Part shown: one piece after another, positions 49,626 through 59,246 of the stretch
Numbering within the stretch: the first letter of the stretch is position 1
Layout of the letters: each line of letters begins with the position of its first letter
Origin: Virgifigura deserti
GTDB lineage: Bacteria > Pseudomonadota > Alphaproteobacteria > Dongiales > Dongiaceae
Assembly: GCA_003576685.1 (NCBI GenBank)
Contig: QOZR01000009.1
Location: 181,922 to 245,921, forward strand
DNA length: 64,000 nucleotides
Reading direction: 5' to 3'
The notes under the pieces: generated by a model
Databases searched by the model: none
What the model saw: only the letters and a program-made list of their open reading frames with translations
What the model was told of the DNA's origin: nothing
Made by a program: the position numbers and the translations under genes

Positions 49626-50786
49626 CTACTCGACCGCTTCAGGCTGCTCTGCCTTGAGCCGCACCACGTTGAAGGCGGTGACCGGCTTCGAGAAGCCCCG
49701 GAGCATGAGTTCTCCCAGGGGCTCGACCTCAACGAGATCCTCCACCTCCGCATAGACCCGTTGCGAGATAAGGATCTGTCCGCTCCGCGCCTTGTCGCAG
49801 AGTCTCGACGCGAGGTTCAGGACCGAGCCGATGGCACCATAGTGGAAGCGGCCCGAAAAGCCGATCTGCCCCAGCGTCGCGTAGCCGAGCGCAATCCCCA
49901 CGCCAAACCCCAATTCATATCCGCGCTTGCGCCATATCCCGATCAGCGCGTCCACCGCCTGCCGCTGGGCCAACGCCATCCGCACCGCACGGGCGGCTGG
50001 ATCCGGGCAGGGCCGGGGATCGTTGAAGAAGGCTGTCAGACCGTCTCCGGCGATGTGCTCGAGCGTCGCCTCGAACTCGAAGGTGAGCGGCCCCACTGCA
50101 TCGTGGTACTCGCGCAGGACGCGCATCACTTCCTCCGGCTCGGCGGTTTCGGCGAAGGCGGTGAACCCGCGCAGATCGCAGAAGACCCCGGTAATCTCCC
50201 GCCGATGGCTCTCCATCACGTTGTCGCCCCCGCCGGAAACAATGTACTCAACGAGCTGAGGCGAGAAAAACTGCTTGAGGTGCGCCACCCGTCGGAGTTC
50301 CGCAAGCTGTGCGGCCACCCGCTCCTCGAGACGCTGGTTCCACTCCGCGAGCTGTTGCGCCTGCGCTTCCAGCCGCGCCGCCTGCTCCTGGCTCATGTCG
50401 TGCAGCGCCTTGATCCGAAGCATTGACTTCACGCGCGCCACGAGCGCCGGCTGATCCACGGGCTTGGTCAGGTACTCGTCGGCACCGGCCTCAAGGCCGG
50501 CGATGATGTCTCGAGCGTCCGACTTCGCGGTGACCATTATGATTGGGATGAACGGGAACGACGGGTCGCCTTTCAGCCGGCGACAGACTTCCGTTCCGTC
50601 CATTTTCGGCATCATCACATCCAGCAGGACCAAGTCCGGCCGCTCCTCCCGGGCTATACGAAGCGCTTCCTCGCCGTCGGTTGCCGCGAGGATCTCGTAG
50701 CCGTGATTGGCGAGCCGCGTCCGGAGGATGTCGAGGTTCGCGGCATTATCGTCAACGATCAGGATCAGCGGTGTGCTTCTCATCAC
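49626..50786 (-). CDS. Response regulator with class III adenylate/guanylate cyclase output
   Basis: 386 residues. N-terminal receiver with Asp56 (LVLLDVMMP) and Lys108 (YLTKPV); coiled linker (about 130-170); class III nucleotide cyclase domain (about 190-370) with metal Asp in GVFCDLRGFTAFAE, second Asp in AGDGLTAFFNDP, and the Asn/Arg pair in LNLASRLCDKA. It would make cAMP or cGMP when phosphorylated. Last gene of a five-gene sensory operon, 16 bases after the DivK-like gene, so its receiver is probably charged by the operon's kinase. Confidence 0.87.
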   Translation of the reverse strand: MMRSTPLILIVDDNAANLDILRTRLANHGYEILAATDGEEALRIAREERPDLVLLDVMMPKMDGTEVCRRLKGDPSFPFIPIIMVTAKSDARDIIAGLEAGADEYLTKPVDQPALVARVKSMLRIKALHDMSQEQAARLEAQAQQLAEWNQRLEERVAAQLAELRRVAHLKQFFSPQLVEYIVSGGGDNVMESHRREITGVFCDLRGFTAFAETAEPEEVMRVLREYHDAVGPLTFEFEATLEHIAGDGLTAFFNDPRPCPDPAARAVRMALAQRQAVDALIGIWRKRGYELGFGVGIALGYATLGQIGFSGRFHYGAIGSVLNLASRLCDKARSGQILISQRVYAEVEDLVEVEPLGELMLRGFSKPVTAFNVVRLKAEQPEAVE

Positions 50787-50802
50787 TGGCCTTTGATGAT
50801 CC

Positions 50803-51168
50803 TCAGGGCAGAAATTCCTGCACCTTGGCCAGCAACCTGCGCGGACTCACCGGTTTGGAGAGATATGCGTCGCACCCCGCCTCCAGCGCCTTCGCATCGT
50901 CGCCACTCAGGGCGTAGGACGTCACGGCGATGATCGGAATTCGCTGCAGCACCGGGTTTTTCTTGATCCGGCGCGTCGCCTCGTACCCGTCGATTCCGGG
51001 AAGCTGTATATCCATCAGGATCAGGTCCGGGTGTTCCGACTCCGCCATCGCCACGCCGCTGTCGCCGGAGGCGGCCTCGATCACCTCGTAGCCGGCGTTG
51101 GCGAGCAGGTCGCGCACGATCCGCCGGTTATCGTCCTGATCCTCGATCACTAGAATACGACTGCTCAT
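50803..51168 (-). CDS. Single-domain response regulator, DivK-like
   Basis: 121 residues, receiver only: acidic pair E9-D10, phospho-acceptor Asp53 in LILMDIQLPG, Thr83 and Lys105 in YLSKPV. The sequence resembles DivK/CheY-type shuttle regulators (MDIQLPGIDGYEATRRIKK). It overlaps the kinase gene by 41 bases and precedes the receiver-cyclase gene, so it may carry or drain phosphoryl groups in the same pathway. Confidence 0.87.
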   Translation of the reverse strand: MSSRILVIEDQDDNRRIVRDLLANAGYEVIEAASGDSGVAMAESEHPDLILMDIQLPGIDGYEATRRIKKNPVLQRIPIIAVTSYALSGDDAKALEAGCDAYLSKPVSPRRLLAKVQEFLP

Positions 51169-53377
51169 GCCCTCTCCGTTCGACGCGGATCGGCACCTTG
51201 AACGAGAAGGTCGAACCGATCCCTAGAGTCGATTCGACCCCAAGCCGTCCGCCATGCATTTCGATGATTCGCTTCGCGATCGCGAGACCAAGGCCTGTTC
51301 CGCCCTTCGGGCGCGTGCTGGAGTTGTCGACCTGATGAAATTCCTTGAAGATCTCGCACCGGTCGGCTTCAGATATCCCTGGGCCGGTATCCGACACGGA
51401 AACAATGAAAGCGTCGTCCGAGACGACGGCGCGGACCAATATCTCTCCGGCCTCGGTGAACTTGATTGCGTTTCCGACAAGGTTGAGGAGCACCTGCGTA
51501 AGTCGCCGCTCGTCGCCATAACCGACCGGCAGGTCGGCGGGGACTTCGACGTTCAGCGCCAAACCTTTCTCGGCGGCCAGCGTTTCCACGGACAGCACGA
51601 CAGACTGGACGACCTGCTGCATCGAATATTCGTCCAACGACAACGTTAGCCGTCCCGCCTCGATCTTCGACAGGTCGAGAACGTCGTTGATCAGATTGAG
51701 GAGATGCCGCCCGTTGTGCTCGACCCGCCCCAGCACCTCCCGCATCCTTGCGGGCACCTCGCCATAGAGGTCGTCGAGGATCAGCTCCGTATAGCCAAGA
51801 ATGGCGTTGAGCGGCGTCCTCAGCTCATGGCTCATATTAGCGAGAAACTGCGACTTGTGCTTGCTCGCATTCTCAAGCTCGATCTCGCGGTGCTGAACCT
51901 CCCGGAAGAGCCGGGCATTGTCGATCGCAACTTTGGACTGATTTGCCAGGGTCGTTACGAAATCGACCACCCGCGGATCGAACGAGCCGGGTTTGCGACG
52001 GAAGATCACGGCCCCCCGCGTTGCGTTCTCGCTGCCCATCGGAACGATGAGCGCCGCGCGGTATCCCTCCTGGAGCAGAACATCCCGGAACCGATAGCTT
52101 TCCGACTTCTCCACATCCGAAATCTGAAACGGCTCGGCGATCACCGCCGACGACAGATCGACCGGCACCGATGCGATCGCCTCGAGAAAGGGCGTCGCGA
52201 GATTGTGGCTCGCCACGACGTCGAACCGGCTTCGGGCCGGATCGAACTCGAAGATGGCGCAGCCGTCCGAACCGGACAGATCGACCGCATGCCGCGCAAT
52301 GCTGTGGAGCACCCATTGAAGGTCGAGCGACGCGCTGACCGCGTGTGTGATTTCCGCCATCACCCGCACTTCCTTGAGCGAACGCTGCAGCGCCTCGCTC
52401 TGCTCCTCAAGCTCGCTGGTCCTCTGACGGATACGGTCCTCGAGGGTTCGGTTCAGTTCCCGCAGCCGGTGAAGGGCCTGCTCCTTTTCATCAATGTTCC
52501 GCTGCAGCGCGATTGCCATCTGGTTGAAGCTGGCGGCCAGCTGTCCGATCTCATCGCGGGATTCGACCTGCGTTACTTGGTCGAGGACGCCCGCGGCGAT
52601 CTGCTTCGCTTGGTGCGTCAGTCGCATCACCGGCCGCGTGATGCGGTGCGACAGTGTATAGATGGCAATCAGGCTCAAACTCAGCAGGACGACCGTGATA
52701 CTGCCCCAGAGCTGAAGCAGCCGGACAACATGCGCCTCGAGACCTTCGAGCGACAGGCCGAGCCGCACGGCGCCGATCATTCGCTGGTCCGGCCCTCCGA
52801 CCGCCCCGCGCGCCTCGTCGAGCGGGCCGATCAGAAGCTCGTCCGGCGTGCGTGCCTGCTCGGACAGGATTGGCGCGAGGAACTCGATAAAATCTCCGGC
52901 CGGGCCGGCGATTCGGTTCGAGAACGCCTGCCGCCGCTGAACCAAGCGCGCCTGCTCGCCCGGGGCGAGCGCTTCCGAAACGGCCTCGACCTGGCGGTCA
53001 TCCTCTCCGCCGCGCGTGAGTATCCGCCCGTCCTCGCCATAAATCGCGACATAGGCCACGTCGGGATCTCCGAGGACGCCCCGAAGCGAAGCTTCCAGCA
53101 GCTGCTGATCCTCCGTGAAAACACCGAGTTCGCTGCTGTAAGCGAGGTTGCCGGCCATCGCCTGGCCGCGCTTCAGGAATTCCGTCGTCATCAGCTGCCG
53201 TTGGTCGTACAGACTCCAGGCGCCGACGAGAACCCAGAGGACGAGAATGATCGGCATCACCGACCAGAAGATCCGGCCGCCAAGCGTCAAGGGCCGCCGG
53301 ATCCAGCCGCGCGCGGCGTCGGCCGGCCTTACTGGCGTTTGACTCTCTGCTTGCTGCTGACCAACGGCTTCCAACAT
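51128..53377 (-). CDS. HAMP-GAF sensor histidine kinase
   Basis: 749 residues. Two membrane helices (about 36-56 and 221-243) bracket a periplasmic sensor domain; HAMP (about 243-295), coiled coil, GAF (about 340-485), HisKA with FLANMSHELRTPLNAILGY (His near 517), and HATPase with LLNLVGNAIKFTE, VSDTGPGIS and GGTGLGLAIAKR. It lacks its own receiver. It begins one base after the barrel gene stop (TGA-C-ATG) and overlaps the DivK-like gene by 41 bases, so all are probably translated together. The signal may be delivered by the operon's binding protein (inference). Confidence 0.9.
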   Translation of the reverse strand: MLEAVGQQQAESQTPVRPADAARGWIRRPLTLGGRIFWSVMPIILVLWVLVGAWSLYDQRQLMTTEFLKRGQAMAGNLAYSSELGVFTEDQQLLEASLRGVLGDPDVAYVAIYGEDGRILTRGGEDDRQVEAVSEALAPGEQARLVQRRQAFSNRIAGPAGDFIEFLAPILSEQARTPDELLIGPLDEARGAVGGPDQRMIGAVRLGLSLEGLEAHVVRLLQLWGSITVVLLSLSLIAIYTLSHRITRPVMRLTHQAKQIAAGVLDQVTQVESRDEIGQLAASFNQMAIALQRNIDEKEQALHRLRELNRTLEDRIRQRTSELEEQSEALQRSLKEVRVMAEITHAVSASLDLQWVLHSIARHAVDLSGSDGCAIFEFDPARSRFDVVASHNLATPFLEAIASVPVDLSSAVIAEPFQISDVEKSESYRFRDVLLQEGYRAALIVPMGSENATRGAVIFRRKPGSFDPRVVDFVTTLANQSKVAIDNARLFREVQHREIELENASKHKSQFLANMSHELRTPLNAILGYTELILDDLYGEVPARMREVLGRVEHNGRHLLNLINDVLDLSKIEAGRLTLSLDEYSMQQVVQSVVLSVETLAAEKGLALNVEVPADLPVGYGDERRLTQVLLNLVGNAIKFTEAGEILVRAVVSDDAFIVSVSDTGPGISEADRCEIFKEFHQVDNSSTRPKGGTGLGLAIAKRIIEMHGGRLGVESTLGIGSTFSFKVPIRVERRGHEQSYSSDRGSGR

Positions 53378-53378
53378 G

Positions 53379-54611
53379 TCAGAACGGCATCTCAGCGCCT
53401 AATGTCCAAATGAAATCGGTTCTAAGGCCCTCGTCAGGGTTGAGCGGAACCAGGATGTTGCCGCTCAGCACAAGATCGCCGTAGGCATTCCATTTCGCCC
53501 CGAAGGCCAGATCGACGAGATGATCGCCGATATCGTCGCCGCTGGGCTCCCAGCGCCCGAAGATATCGCCGGCGAGGGTAAGGCGCGGCGACAGCGCCCA
53601 GTCGCCCCCCACGATGTAAAGAAGATTGCTCTGCTCGGAATCGGTCGAGATCTCGTATCCCAGGTTCAGGTGCGGCATCACAGCGCCGAACGCGCGCGAC
53701 GCAACCAGCATGCCCAGAACATCCGTTTCCCCCGTGCCGAGAAGATCGTCCTCGTCGCCGGTCGGCAGCTTGACGAGGCCGACCGCGGCAAGGTCGGGCC
53801 AAGGCCGCTCGTCCCGCAGGAAGTTGTATTTCGTCCGAAGGATGACGTCGCCGAGGCCGGTCGCATCCCGGTCGATGGTCGAATCGGCAGGATCACCGCC
53901 CAATTCCGGATTGAAGTTATGGATCTCGGCGCTGTTCGGGCTGTTTCGGACGACCGTGCCATGGGCTTCGGCGCGGGCGCTGGAGTGAATGATGGGGACG
54001 ATGGCCCCGACATCCCATCGCTCCGTCACGCCGTAGGTCGCATAGAGGGCGAGGAGATCCTGCTCGATCTCCAGATCGAGATCAACCCGGACCTGATCGA
54101 GCTCGAATGCCAAGGGCGTGCCCGCGGGGCCGAGAACGCCGTCCTGGTTCACGTCCTCATGCGAGAAGATCAGCGACAGGTCGTTGAGCGAGTCGCCTTC
54201 GAAGCGCTGGTAGTCGATGCGGCTATAGGACACGCCCAGATAGAGATTTCCTTCGCCAAGCGTCGAAGCACGCTCGGCGATCAAAGGCCCGAGGCTCTCT
54301 GTCGTGCGGACCGGAACGCCTAGCTCGACATTGAAGGTGAAGCCGGCCACGACCGAGCTGAAGGGGAACAATCCGGCGTTGGCCGTCACGGCCTGGTTGA
54401 GTTCGTTCAGGCCGCCCAACGAGGACGCGGTAAAGTGGGGCGCATGGCTCGGAAAGGGCGGCGGTGTCGGCGCAAGCGTGATTCCGTCCCCGCTATACAG
54501 ATCCGTCACCACATCGGCGACATCGCCGGCCGCAGAATCTTGCGGACAACCGCTCGCCGCGAGCAATGCCACCGCGACCGACAGGCTGAGAAACACGAAA
54601 CGGACCGGCAT
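53379..54611 (-). CDS. Outer-membrane beta-barrel (phenol-degradation MetA-like family)
   Basis: 410 residues. Signal peptide with a possible lipobox (LAASGC), then many alternating amphipathic strands ending in Phe (AEMPF), typical of an outer-membrane barrel of the meta-pathway phenol degradation-like family (transporter-like). The segment SHEDVNQDGVLGPAG resembles a Ca-binding loop. GGAGG precedes the ATG. It lies 31 bases after the binding-protein gene and one base before the kinase gene. A pore for the ligand is inferred from context only. Confidence 0.75.
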   Translation of the reverse strand: MPVRFVFLSLSVAVALLAASGCPQDSAAGDVADVVTDLYSGDGITLAPTPPPFPSHAPHFTASSLGGLNELNQAVTANAGLFPFSSVVAGFTFNVELGVPVRTTESLGPLIAERASTLGEGNLYLGVSYSRIDYQRFEGDSLNDLSLIFSHEDVNQDGVLGPAGTPLAFELDQVRVDLDLEIEQDLLALYATYGVTERWDVGAIVPIIHSSARAEAHGTVVRNSPNSAEIHNFNPELGGDPADSTIDRDATGLGDVILRTKYNFLRDERPWPDLAAVGLVKLPTGDEDDLLGTGETDVLGMLVASRAFGAVMPHLNLGYEISTDSEQSNLLYIVGGDWALSPRLTLAGDIFGRWEPSGDDIGDHLVDLAFGAKWNAYGDLVLSGNILVPLNPDEGLRTDFIWTLGAEMPF

Positions 54612-54642
54612 CGGCTCCTCCCTGCGTCAGCTGGACCGACCT

Positions 54643-55566
54643 TCAGCGTATGACGGTGTCGGCCATGGCCAGGATACTTTCCGGAATTTCGACGCCGAGC
54701 TTCTCGGCGGCCTTCAGGTTCACGACGACGCGAAGGGTCCGGGCAGTCGTGTAGGGGATCGGTCCAGTGACTCCGCCTTCGAGAATGGCGTTGGCAAGCT
54801 CGCCGGCTTGCCGTCCGATATCCTGGCTGCTGCCGAAGGAGACTGACAGCAGAGCGCCCATTTCCGCCTGCCGCTCCGACAGCCCGAGCAACGGGACCTT
54901 ATAGCGATAGGACGACAACAGAGCGTATTCGAGGACCGTCGGATCGAGCACCGTTTCGTCCGGCAGGATCCACAGCGCATCGATCCCCTCGGTCTGCAGG
55001 GCATTCACGGCCTGTACCGCCTGCTTCGGACTTGCGGCCTCTCGCGCGACGAGCTCAAGCCCCCGCTCTTGCGCGGCCTCTCCCGCCGTTTTCACGAGGT
55101 AGCCGGTTGTTGTCGGATTGTAGATCACGCCGATGCGGCGAACCTCGGGCCCTAGCTCTTCAAGAATCTGGATCGACTTGTCGACCGGAACATTCATGCT
55201 GGCGCCGGTGATGTTCCGCGGCTCGCTGCCGATGATGGTCGGCGGGTTAAGCACCATGGCGAAAACCACGGGAACGTCGAGCGGCTCGCGGACGATTACC
55301 TGGAGCGCCCAGATACCCACCGCCAGAATCAGATCGGGCTTCACCTCGGACCGGATCTCCGCCAGGATTCGCTGGCCTCGGTCGAAGTCGCCCGCCATGT
55401 CGTATTCGGCGACGATTCGGTGGTCGACGGTCTCCGCGAATCCCCGAAGGGTCTTCTCGTAGGCGTCCACTTCAGCGCTGAGAATGACAGCGATATCCGC
55501 CGCACGGACCGGAGATGCGGTCATGCCGAAGACGAGCAGAGCCGGAAGAAGCAGGATATGCCGCAT
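54643..55566 (-). CDS. ABC-type periplasmic binding protein (DUF534/ABC_sub_bind)
   Basis: 307 residues with a signal peptide (MRHILLLPALLVFGMTASPVRA). The mature part is a two-lobed periplasmic binding protein of the ABC_sub_bind (DUF534, TrpX-like) family: DLILAVGIWALQVIV near 78, PVVFAMVLNPP near 98, IGVIYNPTTTGYLVKTA near 143, and LSVSFGSSQDIGRQAG near 235. No permease or ATPase gene is present, so a sensory role for the kinase that follows is more likely than transport. First gene of the five-gene operon. Confidence 0.85.
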   Translation of the reverse strand: MRHILLLPALLVFGMTASPVRAADIAVILSAEVDAYEKTLRGFAETVDHRIVAEYDMAGDFDRGQRILAEIRSEVKPDLILAVGIWALQVIVREPLDVPVVFAMVLNPPTIIGSEPRNITGASMNVPVDKSIQILEELGPEVRRIGVIYNPTTTGYLVKTAGEAAQERGLELVAREAASPKQAVQAVNALQTEGIDALWILPDETVLDPTVLEYALLSSYRYKVPLLGLSERQAEMGALLSVSFGSSQDIGRQAGELANAILEGGVTGPIPYTTARTLRVVVNLKAAEKLGVEIPESILAMADTVIR

Positions 55567-55717
55567 GCGCGGACCGCCAGCTCCTATAAGCGCCCCAATC
55601 GCAATCTAACACAAAGTTTGCCCGCTGTGCATCCGCGGGGATCAACACCTTGCATTTCAGGCGCGCTTGATCCCGCAAGGCCTCAACTCGCTTGGCTGCA
55701 GTTCGGCCAAGGGACTT

Positions 55718-58700
55718 TTACTTCGGTGCGTCCTCGATGCGGCGCAGAAGATCTTCGACGGCGCCGAGGCGCTCGTTCGGAGACATCGTCTTCTTCCGAT
55801 GAATCAGACGGTCTTCAGCCCAGCTTAGGCCGCCATACATCTTCATCGTCGTTTTGCGCTCCGTAATGCTCCGAAAGGTCGCCGCGACGGCCTGAGGGCC
55901 CGCCTCGATCTTGGCTATGCCGAAGCGGCGGCATCGCTGGCGGATGCGGGCGAGCGCCAGCATGGCAAGAACAGGCTCGGGAGGAGGGCCGAAGCGGTCT
56001 TCGATTTCCTCGGCGAAGTCGGAGACCTGTACCTCAGTCTGCAGCCGCGACAGCCGCTGGTAGAGGCCGATACGGACCTCCTCGTCCGGCACATAGTCGG
56101 CGGGGATAAGACCGGGAGCCTCGACGTGGAGTTCCGGCGGTGCATCCGTGGATCGTGATCTGCCGCTAGCTTCAGCAACGGCCCGCGCCAGAAGATGCTG
56201 GTAGAGCTCGGTGCCGATCAGCGCTATATGCCCCTTCTGGTCCTCGCCCATCAGGTCGCCGGCGCCACGCAGATCCAGGTCGCGCGCGCTGATCGCGAAA
56301 CCGGCGCCCTGGCTGTCGAGCGCCTCCAGGGTGCGCAGCCGCTGCTCGGTCGCGGGTAAGAGTCGCGCCTCCGGTTCGAGCAGGAGGTAGGCGATGCCAC
56401 GCACCCGGCCGCGCCCGACGCGGCCGCGCAGTTGATGGAGCTGCGCCAAACCGAACCGGTCGGCACGCCAGACCAGAATGGTGTTGGCGCCGGGGATGTC
56501 GAGACCGGCCTCGATGATGTTCGTCGCGAGCAGCACGTCGTGCGCGCCGTTGACGAAGCCGATCATTACGTCGTCGAGAGCGTCGGCCTTCATGCGGCCA
56601 TGGGCGACCGCGATATCCAGCTCCGGCACAAGCTCGGCCAGCCGGTTCCCCATTGGCTCCAGATCCTTGATGCGCGGGCAGACGACGAAGCTCTGGCCGC
56701 CGCGATTCCGCTCGCGCAGCAGCGCCTCACGGACGACCACGGGATCGAACGCCAGCATGAAGCTGCGGATTGGCTGCCGGCGGACCGGGGGCGTGGCGAT
56801 GACGCTGAGGTCCTGAAGCCCGACCAGCGCCGCCTGCAATGTCCGCGGGATGGGCGTCGCGGTCATGGTCAAGAGGTGCGCCGATCGCCCGAGTGCGCGC
56901 AACCGCTCTTTGTGCTCGGCGCCGAAGCGCTGCTCCTCGTCGATCACGACGAGTCCCAGATCGTTGAACTGGATCGCATCCGACGCCAGGCTGTGCGTGC
57001 CGATCACGATATGGATGGAGCCATCCGCGAGGCCGGCTTTCATCGCGCGGGCGGCCGCGCCGGAAGCCGCACCCGACAGCCGCTCGACCCGGATATCGAA
57101 ACCGGAAAAGCGGTCTCGGAAGGTCTGCAGGTGCTGGCGAACCAGGACGGTGGTCGGCGCCGCCAGCGCGACCTGCTTGCCGGCGAGGACGGCCGTCGCC
57201 GCCGCGCGCAGCGCCACCTCGGTCTTGCCGAAGCCGACATCGCCGCAGACCAAACGATTCATCGGGCGACCGCGCGCCAGATCGCGCAGCACCGCCTCGA
57301 TCGCCTCGGCCTGGTCCGCCGTCTCGGCATAGGGAAAGCGGGCGACGAACCGCCGATAGAGTGTTCGCGGCGCGCGAAGCTCCGGCGCGGTGGCCTTCTG
57401 CCGCTCTTGGGCAAGACGGACCAGACTCTCGGCGGTAGCCGCGATTTGTGCCTCCACCTCGGCCTTCCGCCGCTTCCAGCCGTTGCCGTTCAAGCGATCG
57501 AGCGTGACCTTTGCATCTTCTGAACCGTAGCGCCAGAGCAGGTCCATCTCCTCGACCGGCACCAGCAACTTGGCCTCGGCGGCGTATTCGAGCGCCAGAC
57601 AGTCCTTGGGCGCACCGTTCTCCGTCATGGTTTCGAGTCCGCGCACCACGCCGATCCCATGCTCGAGATGCACGACGAGATCGCCCGGCCGGAGGTCCGA
57701 TCCGGCGAAGGCATCCTGCCCGGCACGAGGCAGCGGTACCGCGACCCGCATACGATCACCATCCACATCGGCGGCGGTGACGACCGCCAAGCCCGGGAGC
57801 AGGAATCCACGGTCGAGCTCCAGCGCCAGGGAGGCGATGCCGTCCTTCGGTAGAAATGCAATGTCGGCCCATCGCTCGATCTCCGTGACCGCGATCCCCA
57901 AGCGACGCTCGAGCCAACGCGCCAGCCGCCGCCGCGCCGGTTCGGCCTCGGCCGTGAGAATGACATGGCCGCCCGCCGCCCGTCGCGCCTCCACATGCCG
58001 GGCGAAGCTTCCCAGCCGGTCGTCCTCCTCGGTGAAGCGCGGTCCGGGAATGGCGTCGCTGACGAGCTTCTGCTCCACCGACTCGTCGAACGACAGAACC
58101 GCCCGATCGGCGGTCCGGTCACGCCACGCCGCCTCGTCCAGATAGAGGCGATCGGGCCTGAGCGGCGTTCGATCCGGCGGCGTCCGATCCGCCCGGCCCA
58201 TCGCAGGCCGTGCGAGACGGCGCTCATAGGCGTCCGCAACCTGCTCGATCGCAGCCGCCCGCCGCGAGTCTGTGTCGGCATCGAGAACCAGCGGCGCCTT
58301 GGGCAGGCAATCGAACAGCGTCTCGAGCGCGTCATGGAACTGGGGCAGCCAGTGCTCGAGGCCGGCGATACGGCACGGCATCTCCGGCGTCCCGTCGAGA
58401 ATACCCTCGGCGGGCTGCGCCTCGGCGCCCATTTCCGTCTTGTCGCTCCGCAGAAACCGCCGCACCAGATTTGCATCGAGCAGGACTTCGGAGACCGGCT
58501 GCAGCGTTAAGGCCTGTGTTTCGCCGTCGCTCCGCTGTGTGTAGGCGTCGTAGCGGCGGATCGTCGTCACGCCGCCATCGGCAATATCGAGCCGGTAGGG
58601 CTGTGCCTCGTTGCCGGGGAACAGGTCGATGACGGCGCCCCGAATTGCCGCCTCGCCCGGCTCGTCAACTCGTTCGTCGAGATGGTAGCCGGTCTGGATC

Positions 58701-59161
58701 AGGTAAACTTTCAAATCCTCCAGCGGCAGCGGCTGGCCGACGGCAATCTCGAGCCGGGCATCCGACCAGACGCGGCGTGGTGGGATGCGCTGTAGCAGCG
58801 TATCGACCGGGGCGAGCAACAGGCGGCCGTCGGCGCCCGGCGGCTTGGCCAAGCGCCGCAGTACGGTGATGCGCTCGCCCATGACGGCGCGCGACGGAGA
58901 CGCACGATCATAGGGAAGGCAATCCCAGGACGGCAGCACCAGCACCTCGAGCCCGGGCGCAAACCCTTGCGCCGCCCGCGCGATGCGCCGGGCGCGGCCC
59001 TCGCTGCGGGCGGCGAACAGGAGTCCGCGCGTTCCCAACGCCGACGCCCATTCGGCGAGTATGAGCGCCGCCACACCTTCGGGGGGCTCGGCTATGCCGG
59101 TGATGGCCGGACGATCGAAATCGACGACCGGCGCGTAACGGAGCTTGTTCGCCGAAGGCAT
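55718..59161 (-). CDS. mfd: Transcription-repair coupling factor Mfd
   Basis: 1147 residues, the usual Mfd length. N-terminal UvrB-like part, RNA-polymerase-interaction domain (about 480-540, with LRPGDLVVHLEHGIGVVRGLE), and a RecG-like SF2 translocase: Walker A CGDVGFGKTEVALRA near 640, DEEQ box VVIDEEQRFG near 738, TATPIPRTLQ near 770, and motif VI QLRGRVGRGRVRG near 920. Mfd removes RNA polymerase stalled at lesions and recruits UvrA. It is the longest gene in the window. Confidence 0.96.
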   Translation of the reverse strand: MPSANKLRYAPVVDFDRPAITGIAEPPEGVAALILAEWASALGTRGLLFAARSEGRARRIARAAQGFAPGLEVLVLPSWDCLPYDRASPSRAVMGERITVLRRLAKPPGADGRLLLAPVDTLLQRIPPRRVWSDARLEIAVGQPLPLEDLKVYLIQTGYHLDERVDEPGEAAIRGAVIDLFPGNEAQPYRLDIADGGVTTIRRYDAYTQRSDGETQALTLQPVSEVLLDANLVRRFLRSDKTEMGAEAQPAEGILDGTPEMPCRIAGLEHWLPQFHDALETLFDCLPKAPLVLDADTDSRRAAAIEQVADAYERRLARPAMGRADRTPPDRTPLRPDRLYLDEAAWRDRTADRAVLSFDESVEQKLVSDAIPGPRFTEEDDRLGSFARHVEARRAAGGHVILTAEAEPARRRLARWLERRLGIAVTEIERWADIAFLPKDGIASLALELDRGFLLPGLAVVTAADVDGDRMRVAVPLPRAGQDAFAGSDLRPGDLVVHLEHGIGVVRGLETMTENGAPKDCLALEYAAEAKLLVPVEEMDLLWRYGSEDAKVTLDRLNGNGWKRRKAEVEAQIAATAESLVRLAQERQKATAPELRAPRTLYRRFVARFPYAETADQAEAIEAVLRDLARGRPMNRLVCGDVGFGKTEVALRAAATAVLAGKQVALAAPTTVLVRQHLQTFRDRFSGFDIRVERLSGAASGAAARAMKAGLADGSIHIVIGTHSLASDAIQFNDLGLVVIDEEQRFGAEHKERLRALGRSAHLLTMTATPIPRTLQAALVGLQDLSVIATPPVRRQPIRSFMLAFDPVVVREALLRERNRGGQSFVVCPRIKDLEPMGNRLAELVPELDIAVAHGRMKADALDDVMIGFVNGAHDVLLATNIIEAGLDIPGANTILVWRADRFGLAQLHQLRGRVGRGRVRGIAYLLLEPEARLLPATEQRLRTLEALDSQGAGFAISARDLDLRGAGDLMGEDQKGHIALIGTELYQHLLARAVAEASGRSRSTDAPPELHVEAPGLIPADYVPDEEVRIGLYQRLSRLQTEVQVSDFAEEIEDRFGPPPEPVLAMLALARIRQRCRRFGIAKIEAGPQAVAATFRSITERKTTMKMYGGLSWAEDRLIHRKKTMSPNERLGAVEDLLRRIEDAPK

Positions 59162-59246
59162 CGGATGCTGTCTTGCTTTCTCTCAGTCGCGGAGGCCTAA
59201 CAACACCCGGTCCAATGCGAAGGTTCCGGCGGCAGGAAAGCCATGC

